A DNA stretch of 64,000 bases, taken from RYN-230 sp963793825. Lineage in GTDB: Bacteria; Actinomycetota; Actinomycetes; Streptosporangiales; Streptosporangiaceae. Below the pieces are notes generated by a model. It worked only from the letters and a program-made list of their open reading frames with translations. It had not been told where the DNA came from and did not search any database. Positions 46,163 to 55,497 of the stretch are shown here, one piece after another. The stretch is taken from contig CAWCBE010000012.1 in the NCBI GenBank assembly GCA_963793825.1, positions 62,001 through 126,000 of the forward strand. The letters run 5' to 3'. How positions within the stretch are numbered: the stretch's first letter is position 1; every line of letters starts with the position of its first letter. The position numbers and the translations under genes were made by a program.

Positions 46163-47443
46163 CCATCGCCGGGTCACTGGCCAGCGATTCCCAGTCCGGC
46201 CGCAGCGGCATGCCCGAGCGGCCGCCGTCGCCCAGCTTGACCCCGAGGATCTGGTGCAGCTGGACCACGTTGCGCTCGAAGCCGAGCCGTGAGCCCGCCA
46301 TGTACAGCCGCCACACCCGGGCCGTGCCCTCGCCCACCTCGGCGACCGCCTCGTCCCAGTGCGCGTCCAGGTTGGCGCACCAGCCGGCCAGGGTCATCGC
46401 GTAGTGCTCGCGCAGGTTCTCCTCGTGGCGGACCTCGAAGCCGGTGTCGTTCATCAGCGACAGCAGGTAGCCCGGCCCTTCCAGCTCGCCGTCCGGGAAG
46501 ACGTAGCGGTTGATGAACCCGCCGGTCACCCGGGCCGGGCCCTGGTTGTCCGGCCGGGTGATGCAGTGGTTGAGCATCCGGCCCTCGGGCCGCAGCTTGC
46601 CGCAGCAGGAAGGAGAAGTAACCGGGCAGCTGGCCCTTGCCGATGTGCTCGGTCAGGCCGATCGAGCTGACCGCGTCGAATTCCCCTTCCGGCACGTCGC
46701 GGTAGTCGAGGTGGCGCACCTCGGCCAGGCCGGACAGCCCCTGCTCCGCGATGGCCCGCTGGGCCCAGGCGGCCTGCTGCGCGGACAGGGTGACGCCGAG
46801 GGCCTTCACCCCGTACTCGCGGGCCGCGTGCCGGACCATGCCGCCCCAGCCGCAGCCCACGTCGAGCAGCCGCATCCCGGGCCGCAGGCCGAGCTTGCGG
46901 GCGACGAGATCATGCTTGTACGCCTGGGCCTCCTCGAGGGTGGCGTCCGCGGTCGGGTAACAGGCGCAGGTGTAGGCCATGGACGGCCCGAGCACCCACT
47001 CGTAGAAGGTGTTGGACACGTCGTAGTGGTGCGAGATGGCGCTGGCGTCACGCTGCTTGGAGTGCCGCCTGCCGCTGAGCCAGCGGCGGTTGACCCGGAC
47101 CTCCTGCGGGGGCGGCGGGATCCGGGGGAACAGCAGCTTCGGGCCGCCGAGCTCGCGCAGCAGCCTGAGCTGCTCGCCGGGCGGTCACGCTGACCTCCTG
47201 GGCCCGCATCATCCGGGCCAGCGCGGTGTACATGTCGCCTTCGACATCCAGGTGGCCGGACACGTAGGCACGGGCCAGCCCCAGCGACCCCGGGGCCTGG
47301 GCCAGGTAGGACACGGCGACCGGGGATCGCACGGTGATCCGGACCGGGGCGTCGCCGGTCCCGGCCACGCTCCCGTCGTAGGCCCGGAACTCCACCGGCG
47401 CATCGGGTCCCGCGATCCGCTCGAAGACGTCGGCCAGCGCCAT
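46158..47443 (-). CDS. tmsB: SAM-dependent fatty acid methyltransferase (CFA synthase/TmsB-like; frameshifted)
   Basis: About 425 aa from the ATG at 47443 (AGGAAGG 9 bp upstream; an ATG at 47452 is too close). Pieces: VFERIAGPDAPVEFRAYDGS, LARAYVSGHLDVEGDMYTALARMM, SNTFYEWVLGPSMAYTCACY, the SAM motif RLLDVGCGWGGMVRHAA, SIGLTEHIG and INRYVFPDGELEGPGYLLSLMNDTGFEVRHEENLREHYAMTLAGW. This is the CFA/UfaA1 family; beside a TmsA-like flavoprotein it fits TmsB/BfaB, which methylates oleoyl phospholipid to 10-methylene stearate. Single-base shifts occur near 47188 and 46600. Its partner ends 20 bp upstream. Confidence 0.85.
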
Positions 47444-47462
47444 TTCTGCCATCCTTCCTGCG

Positions 47463-48925
47463 CTACTGCCCGCGCACGCACTTCTCGTAGAGCCCGGCCA
47501 GCCGGCCGTCAGCGTCATAGCGCTGCTTGAGCGCGGCGTAGGCCGGCCCGTTGTAGCTGGCCCAGAACTGCTCCTCGGTGTAGAACGAGGTCGAGTACAG
47601 GCCCTTGTGCCCGCCGAGCGCGGCCACCTGGTCCTCGACGAGCCGGTTGTGGTAGCCGTCGGACCGCCCGGGCGGCAGCGGGACGGTCCCCCAGAAGCCG
47701 AAGTTCACGTAGACCTCGCCCGGGGCCAGCGGGTACAGCGGCCAGGCCTGCCCGCTGCGCAGCCGCAGCGGGCACAGCCAGACCGGGCTCATGCCCACCT
47801 CGGCGGCGAAGAAGCGGAGGAACTGCGCGCCGCCGGCCGACCGGGATCTCCACGTCCTGGATGACGTCCTCGCGGGGCGGCTGCCCGCGCCGCGCGGCGA
47901 GCGCTCCGGACAGCCCGTGCCGCCGGTCGAAGGCGACCAGCGAGCGGTACACGTCCGACCTGCGGTAGCGGCGCGGCCACAGGGCGCGGATCACCGGGTT
48001 CTGCACGCCGAAAGGCCGGGAGCACCAGAACCAGTCGGTGTCCCAGCGCCACAGGTAGTCGCGGATGGTGAGGAAGTCCTCCCGGGGGCCGCGCAGCGAC
48101 TGGTAGTAGATCTGGCGGCCGGTGTAGTCGCTGGTGCCACGGGGCCACGTCGCTGTACGCGCCCACCGTCAGGTACATCTCGTCCAGGCTGAACATGGTG
48201 CCGTCGATGAAGTCGGCCCGGTGCCCGGAGTAGCTGCCGTCCGCGGCGACCTGCGCGATCGGCCGCCATGCACTCTTCCGGGCTGCGGAACGGGAAGTGC
48301 CGCAGGTGCACGAACGGCGCGACCGGCTCCAGCTCGATGGTGAGCGACAGGGCGTAGCCCAGGGTGCCGTAGGAGTTGGGGAACCCGCGGAACAGGTCGG
48401 CGTGCTCGTTGCCCGCGGTCGCGGTCACCACCTCGCCGTCCCCGGTGAGGATCTCCATGGCGATGACCGATTCGTGCGGCATCCCGAGGCGCAGCGAGGT
48501 GGACTCGATGCCCAGGCCGGTGACCGCGCCGCCCAGGGTGATCGTCTTGAGCTGGGGCACCACGAACGGCATCAGGCCGTGCCGCAGGGTGGCGTCGGCC
48601 AGGTCCTCGTAGGTGGTCATGCCGCCGACGACCGCGGTCCTGGCGGCCGGGTCGACGTGCAGCACCCGGGTGAAAGCCGAGGGGTCCAGCGGGGCCACGG
48701 CCGCCGGCCGTTCGCCGGGCCGGGGAACCGGAACAGGTTGGAGGTGCGCTTGGCCAGCCTGACCTTGCTGCCCGGCGGCGCCGCCGCGTAAGCCTCGCGG
48801 ATGGCCGCCACCGCCGCCGCGTGCTGCTCGCGGACCCCGGCGGGCAGCGCCCCGGCCAGCGCCCCGGCCACGGCTCCCGCCACGTCCGGCTCGCCCGCCA
48901 GCGCCGGGCTCGTCTGGTCGCTCAC
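47463..48925 (-). CDS. tmsA: FAD-binding oxidoreductase (TmsA/BfaA-like; frameshifted)
   Basis: About 487 aa from a GTG at 48925. The FAD_binding_4 part has SNLFRFP, AVVGGMTTYEDLADATLRHGLMPFVVPQLKTITLGGAVTGLGIESTSLRLGMPHES and SYGTLGYALSLTIEL; the C-terminal part has PREDVIQDVEIPV, EVYVNFGFWGTVPLPPG and GGHKGLYSTSFYTEEQFWASYNG. Paired with a CFA-type methyltransferase it matches TmsA, which reduces the 10-methylene fatty acyl intermediate to 10-methylstearate (tuberculostearic acid), an actinomycete marker lipid. Base shifts near 48725, 48270, 48140, 48010 and 47835 break the frame while family motifs remain. Confidence 0.82.
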
Positions 48926-49043
48926 TCCGCCTTCCCTTCGCTCCGTGCCGGTTGGCCGCTGCGCGCGAGCGCAGCAGGCCCAGCTGGGCATGTTCCGAGC
49001 CGAACGGACGAACGGCGCACGGAAGTTTACCTTGCGGTAGCTT

Positions 49044-50302
49044 TCAGCCCGCACGCCCGCCCCTGAGTAGTCCGTCGCGCCGCCCCGCGGGCCGTCACCG
49101 GCGGGTGGGCCGGCGCTTCCGCCCCGCCCCCCGCCCGCGCCGCGGCGCCTCGCGGGCCGCGGCCGCTCCCGGGGCCCGGGGCGGCGGCCGGGGCCGCGGC
49201 GGGCCGCCTCGTACCCGGCCGCCGCATACCCCGCCGCCACCTGCTCCGGGGTCATCGGCAGCCGTGCCGCGGACGGGGGCACTCCGGCCTCCATGATGTC
49301 GCGCAGCAGCAGCGCCAGGCTGTACCCGGGATCCGCCTCCAGCGCCATGTCGAGGGCGATGTTAGCCAGCGCGCCGTCGCCGGACTGCCAGGCGGTGAAG
49401 GCGAGCAGCGAGGCGGGCGCCGGCCGGTAGGCCCGGCACGAGCGGCGGACCAGGTCCGCCCACAACCGTAAGTGCGCCGCCCGGAGCGCCGCCTCGGGGT
49501 CCATCCGGGCCCAGGCGTCGTCCCGGACCGGCAGCAGGGCGAGCACCACCGACAGCCACGCCACCTGGTCGTCTCCGGTGACCCGGCCGCCGCCGCGGTA
49601 GGTGGCGATGGCCTCCTGGACGGCGTGCCGCCCGGCGTCCAGCAGCCTGCCGCCGGGCGGCTGGCCGCCCGGGCTGCGCCTTCCGGCGCGGCCAGCCCGG
49701 CGGCCCGGTCGCGGGCCCGGCGGGTGGCCTGCTCCATGGCGTGCGCGGCCGGCGCCGGTGACCGGGGCCACGGTGCCGGCCAGCGCCGCGCGGTCCGGCA
49801 AGGCGACCATTCCGGCCACGGTCATCGCGGCGGCGGCCGGGCTGGCCGCCGCGTCGAACGGCACGCCCTCCGGCGGGCAGCAGCCTGGGTTGGCGCACAG
49901 GTAGGACCAGTACCGGCCGTCCTGGACCCGGAGCAGTTCCTGCAACCGCAGCCCGCCGGAGCGCAGTGCCGCCGCGAGCGCGTCAGCGACCGGGGTGACC
50001 AGGGATCCCGGGCCGTAGCCGACCGCGATCGCCGTGCCCAGCCGGCGGTGCCGCAGCACGCTGACCGCGTGCGCGGCGATCTCGCCGGCCTGCCGGGGAT
50101 CGGGCGGGTCGGGGAGGTCGTACCGGAACGCCAGCTCGATCCGCTCGCGGGGCGGCCCGGCGCCGATCACGACCAGGCTGGCGGCGGGATGGAAGCCGAG
50201 CAGGCGAGGCACGACGGCCAGCAGGTCGGCAGGCGAGCTGACCCGGATCCGGGGCGGCCCGGAGAATGCGCCGGGGCCGGCGGCGGGTGGTGTGTTAGTC
50301 AT
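49044..50302 (-). CDS. DUF4192 protein (frameshifts; end uncertain)
   Basis: From the ATG at 50302, MTNTPPAAGPGAFSG, then the DUF4192 signature IRVSSPADLLAVVPRLLGFHPAASLVVIGAG, ERIELAFRYDLPDPPDP, YWSYLCANPGCCPPEGVPFDA and the C-terminal WLSVVLALLPVRDDAWARMD, AAHLRLWADLVRRS, SLLAFTAWQSGDGALANIALDMALEADPGYSLALLL. DUF4192 is common in actinomycetes and of unknown function. Two compensating shifts lie near 49755 and 49650. The final frame has no stop before it enters the tmsA gene; a stop in another frame at 49044 is the likely true end. Confidence 0.78.
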
Positions 50303-50591
50303 ACTGCCAGGCTGGCCAGGAAGCCAGAAGGCAGCCACTACAGAATTACGTTCTGTGGATAAGCCGGTACATTAAGCCGATCACGCGGGCCAATCGCCGG
50401 AAAATGCCATGACTCATGCACAGCTGGAAAGTGGGCCTTGACAGGCCGCCCGGGCGGCAGCCAGGCTGGGCGGGGAACACGGCCAGAGTGACACGCATGA
50501 CAGGATGGCACCATAACCGGATAAGCTGACCCGCACCCAGTACTGGCGAGCGCATGGGGCGCCGCGGCGGGTATCGCTCACCGGAGGTAAC

Positions 50592-50789
50592 ATGCGCCTG
50601 GGCTCGGCCATTCTGGTTATCTGGCTGGTTATCGGCGCCATCGCCGGAGCCCAGCGGCATTACTACAGCGGCGGAGTCTCCAGCTGCACCAAGGCGAGCA
50701 CGATTGTCGTCACGATTCTGGCCGGGCCGCTGAACTATGTCGGGGTGAACCCGAAGGTGGTCTGCCACGTGCCGCAGCCGAGCCAGTGA
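50592..50789 (+). CDS. Small membrane protein
   Basis: 65 aa from the ATG at 50592 with GGAGGT 6 bp upstream. One strong hydrophobic segment (residues 4–21, GSAILVIWLVIGAIAGA), then QRHYYSGGVSSCTKASTIVVTILAGPLNYVGVNPKVVCHV with a second weaker hydrophobic stretch. Short proteins like this are conserved in actinomycetes; I do not know a function. It is divergent from DUF4192 and stands just before the C-depleted patch. Confidence 0.75.
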   Translation: MRLGSAILVIWLVIGAIAGAQRHYYSGGVSSCTKASTIVVTILAGPLNYVGVNPKVVCHVPQPSQ

Positions 50790-50807
50790 CGCGCGGGCCG
50801 CGCTAGC

Positions 50808-51375
50808 GGGGGTGTGTGGTGTATGAGGGTGAGGAGAGGGTTGGGGGGGTGTGTGGTGGGCGGAGGAAGTGCAGGTAGCAGCGTTTGAGGGCGGAGATGG
50901 GGGGGATGGTGCAGGTTCGCGGGCGTGCGGTGAGGCTGGGAGGTTGGAAGCTAGTTGATGTGGTGATGTATAATGGTAGTGCTGGTATGAGGTGGGAGGT
51001 GGGCGTGGTTGTGAGAGGTAGGTGGTGATGGTGTAGATGGTGGGAAATTTGGGTGGAGGTGTGGGAGTGGGTGATTGATGGTGGGGGAAAGGGAAGCGAG
51101 ATGTTGGTGTGAGTGCTTTGAGGGTGAGGGTCTAAGATGGCAGTGGGATAGAGGGTAGTGATAGGGAGGGAATGAGAAGGGTAGAGATTAATGGGAGTAA
51201 GCAGAGGCTGGTTGGTTTAAAAGGTGATGTAGTGAGCTTTTTTGGTGGAGAAGTGAAGGTTCGCGAGCAAGGTGTGAGGGAGTGGGAGGTGGCGGCAGCA
51301 GGGGAGGTGAAGGGGAGAAGGGAGTTAGGTGAAATGGTTGGTTAGTTGTGTTTCACAAAGAAAAAAAGGAGGAAA
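50808..51375. other. C-depleted, G/T/A-rich anomalous patch without genes
   Basis: On the given strand this about 570-bp stretch holds very little C (about 29 C in 50821–51360) but roughly half G, while the rest of the window is balanced and GC-rich. It is full of stop codons on the plus strand, has no plausible gene and looks like no known element. Runs such as GGTGTGTGGTG and GGGGGGG dominate. It starts and ends abruptly, next to an intact gene on one side and a transposase relic on the other. An assembly artefact is the leading explanation. Confidence 0.9.
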
Positions 51376-51924
51376 AGGAGGCGCTGCGGTGCTCCGCGGC
51401 CAGACCGAGGATCAGGTGCGTGGCCCGCTTGCACCAGTGAGGTGCTGAAAGAAAGGTCGTACTAAGCGGGTGGTTGCTTTCACCTCCTGAGCGCGCGCGG
51501 GCCGGTAATCTGCACCCGCGAAGGTGACCCGCTAGATTTCCGGCGCAGGCGGCGGGGCTAGAGCAGGGACCGGGACGAGGCCGCGGGTCCAGCTTGTCCA
51601 GCACCACAGGATCGTCTTCTCATCGGCGCTAGGTACTGGCGGCACGGGTCCCACGGGGCACGCAGCCGGGGAGATCTTCCTGGCTGGCCCGCTGGTCCAC
51701 TGCCCGACGCGGTCAGCCGGTCGTTCCCGGCGCCGCTGAACGCGCACACCGCGATCGCGATCAGGCAGGCAGCGGGTAAATCCGCCCGCGCCGACCGCGG
51801 GTCCGGCAATGCCACCAGCCTCTGCCACGTCCTCGCTGCTAGGTTCTGGCAGTCCGGGCAGGACCCGGCCACGCGCGCCCCGGCGCGCGACAATGCCACA
51901 GCGGGCACGCTGCACCTCGTTCAT
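51375..51924 (-). mobile_element. ISAs1-like transposase N-terminal relic
   Basis: From the ATG at 51924 the minus strand gives MNEVQRARCGIVA and, with shifts, CPDCQNLAARTWQRLVALPDPRSARADLPAACLIAIAVCAFSGAGNDRLTA and SADEKTI plus VLDKLDPR. The PDPR motif, the following hydrophobic block and the DEKTIR-like/VLDKLDP region are those of the DDE_Tnp_1-associated N-terminus of ISAs1-type transposases. The catalytic domain is absent; the sequence ends near the C-depleted patch. Frames are broken at several points. The start codon lies in an 8-bp inverted repeat (51921–51948). Confidence 0.65.
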
Positions 51925-51948
51925 GTAGACCCTCAGAGACCTACATGA
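51921..51948. other. 8-bp inverted repeat covering the transposase start
   Basis: TCATGTAG (51921–51928) and CTACATGA (51941–51948) are perfect inverted repeats with a 12-base spacer. One arm contains the ATG of the transposase relic (minus strand), so the hairpin could mask the start codon or be part of the element's end. Confidence 0.5.
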
Positions 51949-52017
51949 TCACCGTGGCGTGCCCGCACCCACAACCGCGCGATACTGCATCATCCGCCCG
52001 AACGGGGCCAAACCCTC

Positions 52018-52076
52018 CTAAGCCGGGAACACGCCGGAGGCCGGGAAGCACCGGCCAGGCCCTAGGCCGGGAAGTA
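52018..52076. repeat. Three diverged copies of the aldO 3' end
   Basis: On the minus strand TACTTCCCGGCCTAG (end of aldO, 52062–52076) is followed by TGCTTCCCGGCCTCC (52036–52050) and TGTTCCCGGCTTAG (52018–52031). Copies 1 and 3 keep the TAG stop. Spacing is 26 and 18 bp. Confidence 0.85.
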
Positions 52077-53318
52077 CTTGTCCAGGAACCCGTTGCGGAA
52101 CTTGCCGGCCGGGTCCCAGCGCCTCAGCAAGGCCTGGAAGTCGGCGCACCGCGGGTACAGCGCCCGCAGCGCGTGCGGCGGGGTGCCGAACACCTTCCCC
52201 CAGTGCGGCCTGGCCCCCAGCGGGTTGAGCAACTGCTCGATCGTGGCGATCACCGGGGTCACCGCGGCGGTGTCCTGGATCCAGGTGAAGTGCAGCGCCA
52301 CCGTGTCCCGCTGGTAGCTGGGGGACAGCCACAGGTCGTCCGGGGCCACGGTGCGGATCTCGCACACCTGGAGCACGGGCTTGAGCACGCCGGCCAGGCT
52401 GGCCAGCACGTCGAACGCGCCCGCCGCGAGCTGCCGCGGCAGCAGGTACTCCGACTGCAGTTCCTGCCCCGCGCTGGGCGTGGTGCCGGCCCGGAAGTGC
52501 GGCAGCCGCTCGTGCCAGGACCCGGGCACGCCCAGCTGGGGGGTGGCGTTCGCGGCCGGTTGCCCGGCGATCGGGTGCACCTGCTGGCTGGCCGGCGTCG
52601 TATCCATCCAGTGCGCCTGGGGCACGGGCTGCCCGGTCCGCAGCTTGACCCAGACCTGCTGGTGCCGGCCGCCCTGCCAGTCGGTGAACACGCTCACGCT
52701 GTAGCCGCTGCTGAAGATCTCGTCGAAATGGCTGCTCAGCATCATGGCGGGCAGCCCTTCGTAGACGTACTGGCGCACCTCGAAATCGGGCACGAGGTCC
52801 AGCGTCAGGCGGGTGACCACGCCGAGCGCGCCCAGCGACACGACGGCCCCGCGGAACTGGTCGCCGCCGGTGTCCCGGCGCAGGGTAACCAGGTCGCCCG
52901 CGGCGGTGAGCAGCTCTATCTCGGAGACGGCGGTGGCCAGGTTGCCGTGGCTGTCCCCGGAGCCGTGGCTCGCGGTGGCACACGCCCCGGCCACCGACAG
53001 GCCCGGCAGCGACGCCAGGGTGGGCAGGGCGAAACCGGCCCGGGACAGCTCCGGGGCCAGGGCCTCGTAGGTGACCCCGCCGCCGACGCTGACCACGCTC
53101 CGGCCCGGGTCGATGTCGATGACCGGCGGCAGGCCGGCCAGCGACACGAGCAGGCCCGGGGTGTCCGCGATCCGGTTGAAGGAGTGCCCGGTGCCGAGTA
53201 CCCGGGCGTGCCTGCTGGCCTGCAGCACCTCCCGCAGCTCGGCGAGGCTGGACGGCCGGCTCACCTCGTGCGCCCGGTAGACGACGTTGCCTGCCCAGTT
53301 GGTCTGCCGCCGGGCCAT
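52062..53318 (-). CDS. FAD-dependent alditol oxidase (AldO/xylitol oxidase-like)
   Basis: 418 aa from the ATG at 53318. It closely follows the AldO pattern: NWAGNVVY at 7–14, the covalent-FAD histidine in GTGHSFN (His45), DIDPGRSVVSVGGGVTYEALA, LPTLASLPGLSVAGACATASHGSG, VVSLGALGVVTRLTLDLVP, the C-terminal substrate region GVPGSWHERLPHFRAG and CEIRTVAPDDLWLSPSY, HWGKVF and the terminal WDPAGKFRNGFLDKYF. AldO oxidises polyols such as xylitol and sorbitol at C1 to aldoses with release of hydrogen peroxide. Alternative: D-arabinono-1,4-lactone oxidase in the same superfamily. It is undamaged and monocistronic. Confidence 0.88.
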   Translation of the reverse strand: MARRQTNWAGNVVYRAHEVSRPSSLAELREVLQASRHARVLGTGHSFNRIADTPGLLVSLAGLPPVIDIDPGRSVVSVGGGVTYEALAPELSRAGFALPTLASLPGLSVAGACATASHGSGDSHGNLATAVSEIELLTAAGDLVTLRRDTGGDQFRGAVVSLGALGVVTRLTLDLVPDFEVRQYVYEGLPAMMLSSHFDEIFSSGYSVSVFTDWQGGRHQQVWVKLRTGQPVPQAHWMDTTPASQQVHPIAGQPAANATPQLGVPGSWHERLPHFRAGTTPSAGQELQSEYLLPRQLAAGAFDVLASLAGVLKPVLQVCEIRTVAPDDLWLSPSYQRDTVALHFTWIQDTAAVTPVIATIEQLLNPLGARPHWGKVFGTPPHALRALYPRCADFQALLRRWDPAGKFRNGFLDKYFPA

Positions 53319-53460
53319 GATCACCTGCTCTCCGCGCCGCCCCGCCGCCGGCCGCGGGAACCGGCGCATTAGCCAGTCACGGTGGCGGCCGGCCCTGGTC
53401 TCCGGCCGGCCCGGCCCACCCAGCCTGCCAGGCCGCCCCGCCGCTCGGCTACGGTGCCCG

Positions 53461-55350
53461 ATGTGGATGAACGCACTCCCGGGGCGCCGTCCCCGGTCCC
53501 ACCGCCCGGCCCGGCCGCCCCGGGCCGTCCCAGCACGCCGGACCACCCCGGCCACGCTGGACGGCCCGGCCGCCACGTCCCTGCCCGGCTCCGTCACCGC
53601 CGCACTGGACGGCCTGGTCACGGAATTCCACCGGGCCGGGGGCCAGCCGGGTGTCGCCTACGGCGTGGTGGCCGCCGGGGCGCTGGCGCATGCCGGCGGG
53701 GCCGGCCAGCGCTGGCTGGGCGGCCCTGTGCCGGACGCGGGCACGGTCTTCCGGATCGCGTCCATGACCAAGAGCTTCACCGCCGCGGCCGTGCTGGCGC
53801 TCCGGGACGACGGCGTGCTGCGGCTGGACGACGCGGCCGCCGACTACGTCCCGGAACTGCGCGGCATGCGCCAGGCCAGCCCCGATTCACCGCCCATCAC
53901 GATCCGGCAGCTGCTCACCATGACGGCCGGCTTCCCCACCGACGACCCGTGGGGGGACCGGCAGCAGGCTCTGCCGCTGGCCAAGTTCGACGACCTGATC
54001 CGCGGCGGGCTGCGCCAGGCGTGGGCGCCAGGGACCAGGTTCGAGTACGCCAACCTGGGCTACGCCCTGCTCGGCCGGGTCATCGCGGCGGCCGCCGGGA
54101 CCGGGTACCGCGAGTTCGTCACCAGGCGGCTGCTGGCGCCGCTCGGCATGACCCGGACCGGCTTCGAGGCCGGCGCCGTGAACCGCGCTGAGCTGGCCCA
54201 TGGCTACCAGCGTGACGGGGCGGACTGGGCCGAGCTGGTCCCGGATGGTTACGGCGCGTTCGCCCCCATGGGCGGGATCTTCAGCTGCGTCAGTGACCTG
54301 GCCCGCTGGGTGAGCGGCTTCGCCGCCGCCTTCCCGCCCGGGGCGGAGGCGGACGGCGGCGGCCACCCGGTGCGCCGGTCAACGCGCCGCGAGATGCAGC
54401 TGGCCCAGGTGCTGCTGCCGCCGGCCGAACCACCGCTGCCGGGTGGCGAGGCGGCGGACGGCCCGCACGGCTACGGCTTCGGCCTGTTCGTGACGGAGAC
54501 CGCCGCCTGGGGCCGGCTCGTCTTCCACAGCGGCGGCTACCCCGGCTTCGGCAGCCACATGCGCTGGCACCCGGGCACCGGCCTGGGCGTGATCGTGCTG
54601 GCCAACAGCACCTACGCCGCGGCGCACCCGCTGGCCGCCCAGCTGATGGAGGTGCTGCTCCGCGGCGTGGCGGCCGAGCGGACCGGGACCGGAGTAGCCG
54701 GGGCCGCGCCCGCGCCGGGCGGCCCGTGGCCGGAGACACGGCAGGCCCGGCGCGCGGCCGACCGGCTGCTCCGGTCCTGGGACGACCAGGCCGCTGATCA
54801 GCTCTTCGCGCCGAATGTGGCCCAGGATGAGCCCTACTCCCGCCGCCGGGAGCAGGCCGAGCGGCTGTGGGAGCGGATCGGGCCGGTGCGCCGCGGCGAA
54901 CCCCGGCCCGCCGAGTTCGACTCCCCCGCGCACTGCCGCTGGTGGCTGGCGGGCGAGCACGGCACCGCCTGCGCCGAGATCAAGCTGACCGCCGAGCGGC
55001 CGCCCCGGGTGCAGCTGCTCTCGCTGGCCGTGCCGCCCGCGCCCGGCGGGGTGCTCTGGGAGCGCACGCTCGCCCTGGTCGACCTGATCAATTCCCTGCC
55101 CAACGACCCGTCCGCCGACTGGCCCGCCGGCCTCCCGGTCGCCGGGCCGGCCGACACGGGCCTGCTGCTGCGCCGGCTGCGGATGGCGGCGGCGTGGGCC
55201 GGGCGGTGCCGTCCCGGGGCCTGGCGCGGAGGGAACGGTGAGACCCGCACCGTGGCGGAACTGGATGGTGAGCACGCCCGGCTCATGCTGGCCGTCGAAG
55301 TGGACCCGGCCGGCCAGGTCCGCGGTGTAGAAATCACCCTCCCCGCCTGA
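53461..55350 (+). CDS. Serine beta-lactamase-like hydrolase with C-terminal extension
   Basis: 629 aa from an ATG at 53461; the exact start is uncertain because the first 40 residues are Pro/Arg-rich and unconserved. The beta-lactamase/transpeptidase fold (about 45–400) has the nucleophile SMTK (101–104), the Tyr motif YANLGYALLG (about 197) and HSGGYPGF in place of KTG. A C-terminal domain of about 200 residues follows (DRLLRSWDDQAADQLFAPNV, CRWWLAGEHGTACAEIKL). Such proteins act as esterases, D-aminopeptidases or peptidoglycan-related hydrolases; which one is not clear. No signal peptide is visible. Confidence 0.85.
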   Translation: MWMNALPGRRPRSHRPARPPRAVPARRTTPATLDGPAATSLPGSVTAALDGLVTEFHRAGGQPGVAYGVVAAGALAHAGGAGQRWLGGPVPDAGTVFRIASMTKSFTAAAVLALRDDGVLRLDDAAADYVPELRGMRQASPDSPPITIRQLLTMTAGFPTDDPWGDRQQALPLAKFDDLIRGGLRQAWAPGTRFEYANLGYALLGRVIAAAAGTGYREFVTRRLLAPLGMTRTGFEAGAVNRAELAHGYQRDGADWAELVPDGYGAFAPMGGIFSCVSDLARWVSGFAAAFPPGAEADGGGHPVRRSTRREMQLAQVLLPPAEPPLPGGEAADGPHGYGFGLFVTETAAWGRLVFHSGGYPGFGSHMRWHPGTGLGVIVLANSTYAAAHPLAAQLMEVLLRGVAAERTGTGVAGAAPAPGGPWPETRQARRAADRLLRSWDDQAADQLFAPNVAQDEPYSRRREQAERLWERIGPVRRGEPRPAEFDSPAHCRWWLAGEHGTACAEIKLTAERPPRVQLLSLAVPPAPGGVLWERTLALVDLINSLPNDPSADWPAGLPVAGPADTGLLLRRLRMAAAWAGRCRPGAWRGGNGETRTVAELDGEHARLMLAVEVDPAGQVRGVEITLPA

Positions 55351-55497
55351 CCGACCCGTGGCCGCCAGCCCCGGGCTCCAGGCCCCAGCGGTAGGCTCCG
55401 CTCGGTGCCACTGGGGCCGCACGCGCTGGCGTTCGCGGTGCACGACCGGGCGTCGTATCGTTGTGCCTGGCACAGGACCTGTCCCGTGGCGGTGGCA

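Noticed and set aside
50808..51375. Foreign low-GC island with genes
   Set aside because: No frame codes, stops occur throughout, and C but not G is depleted, which does not fit ordinary low-GC transfer.
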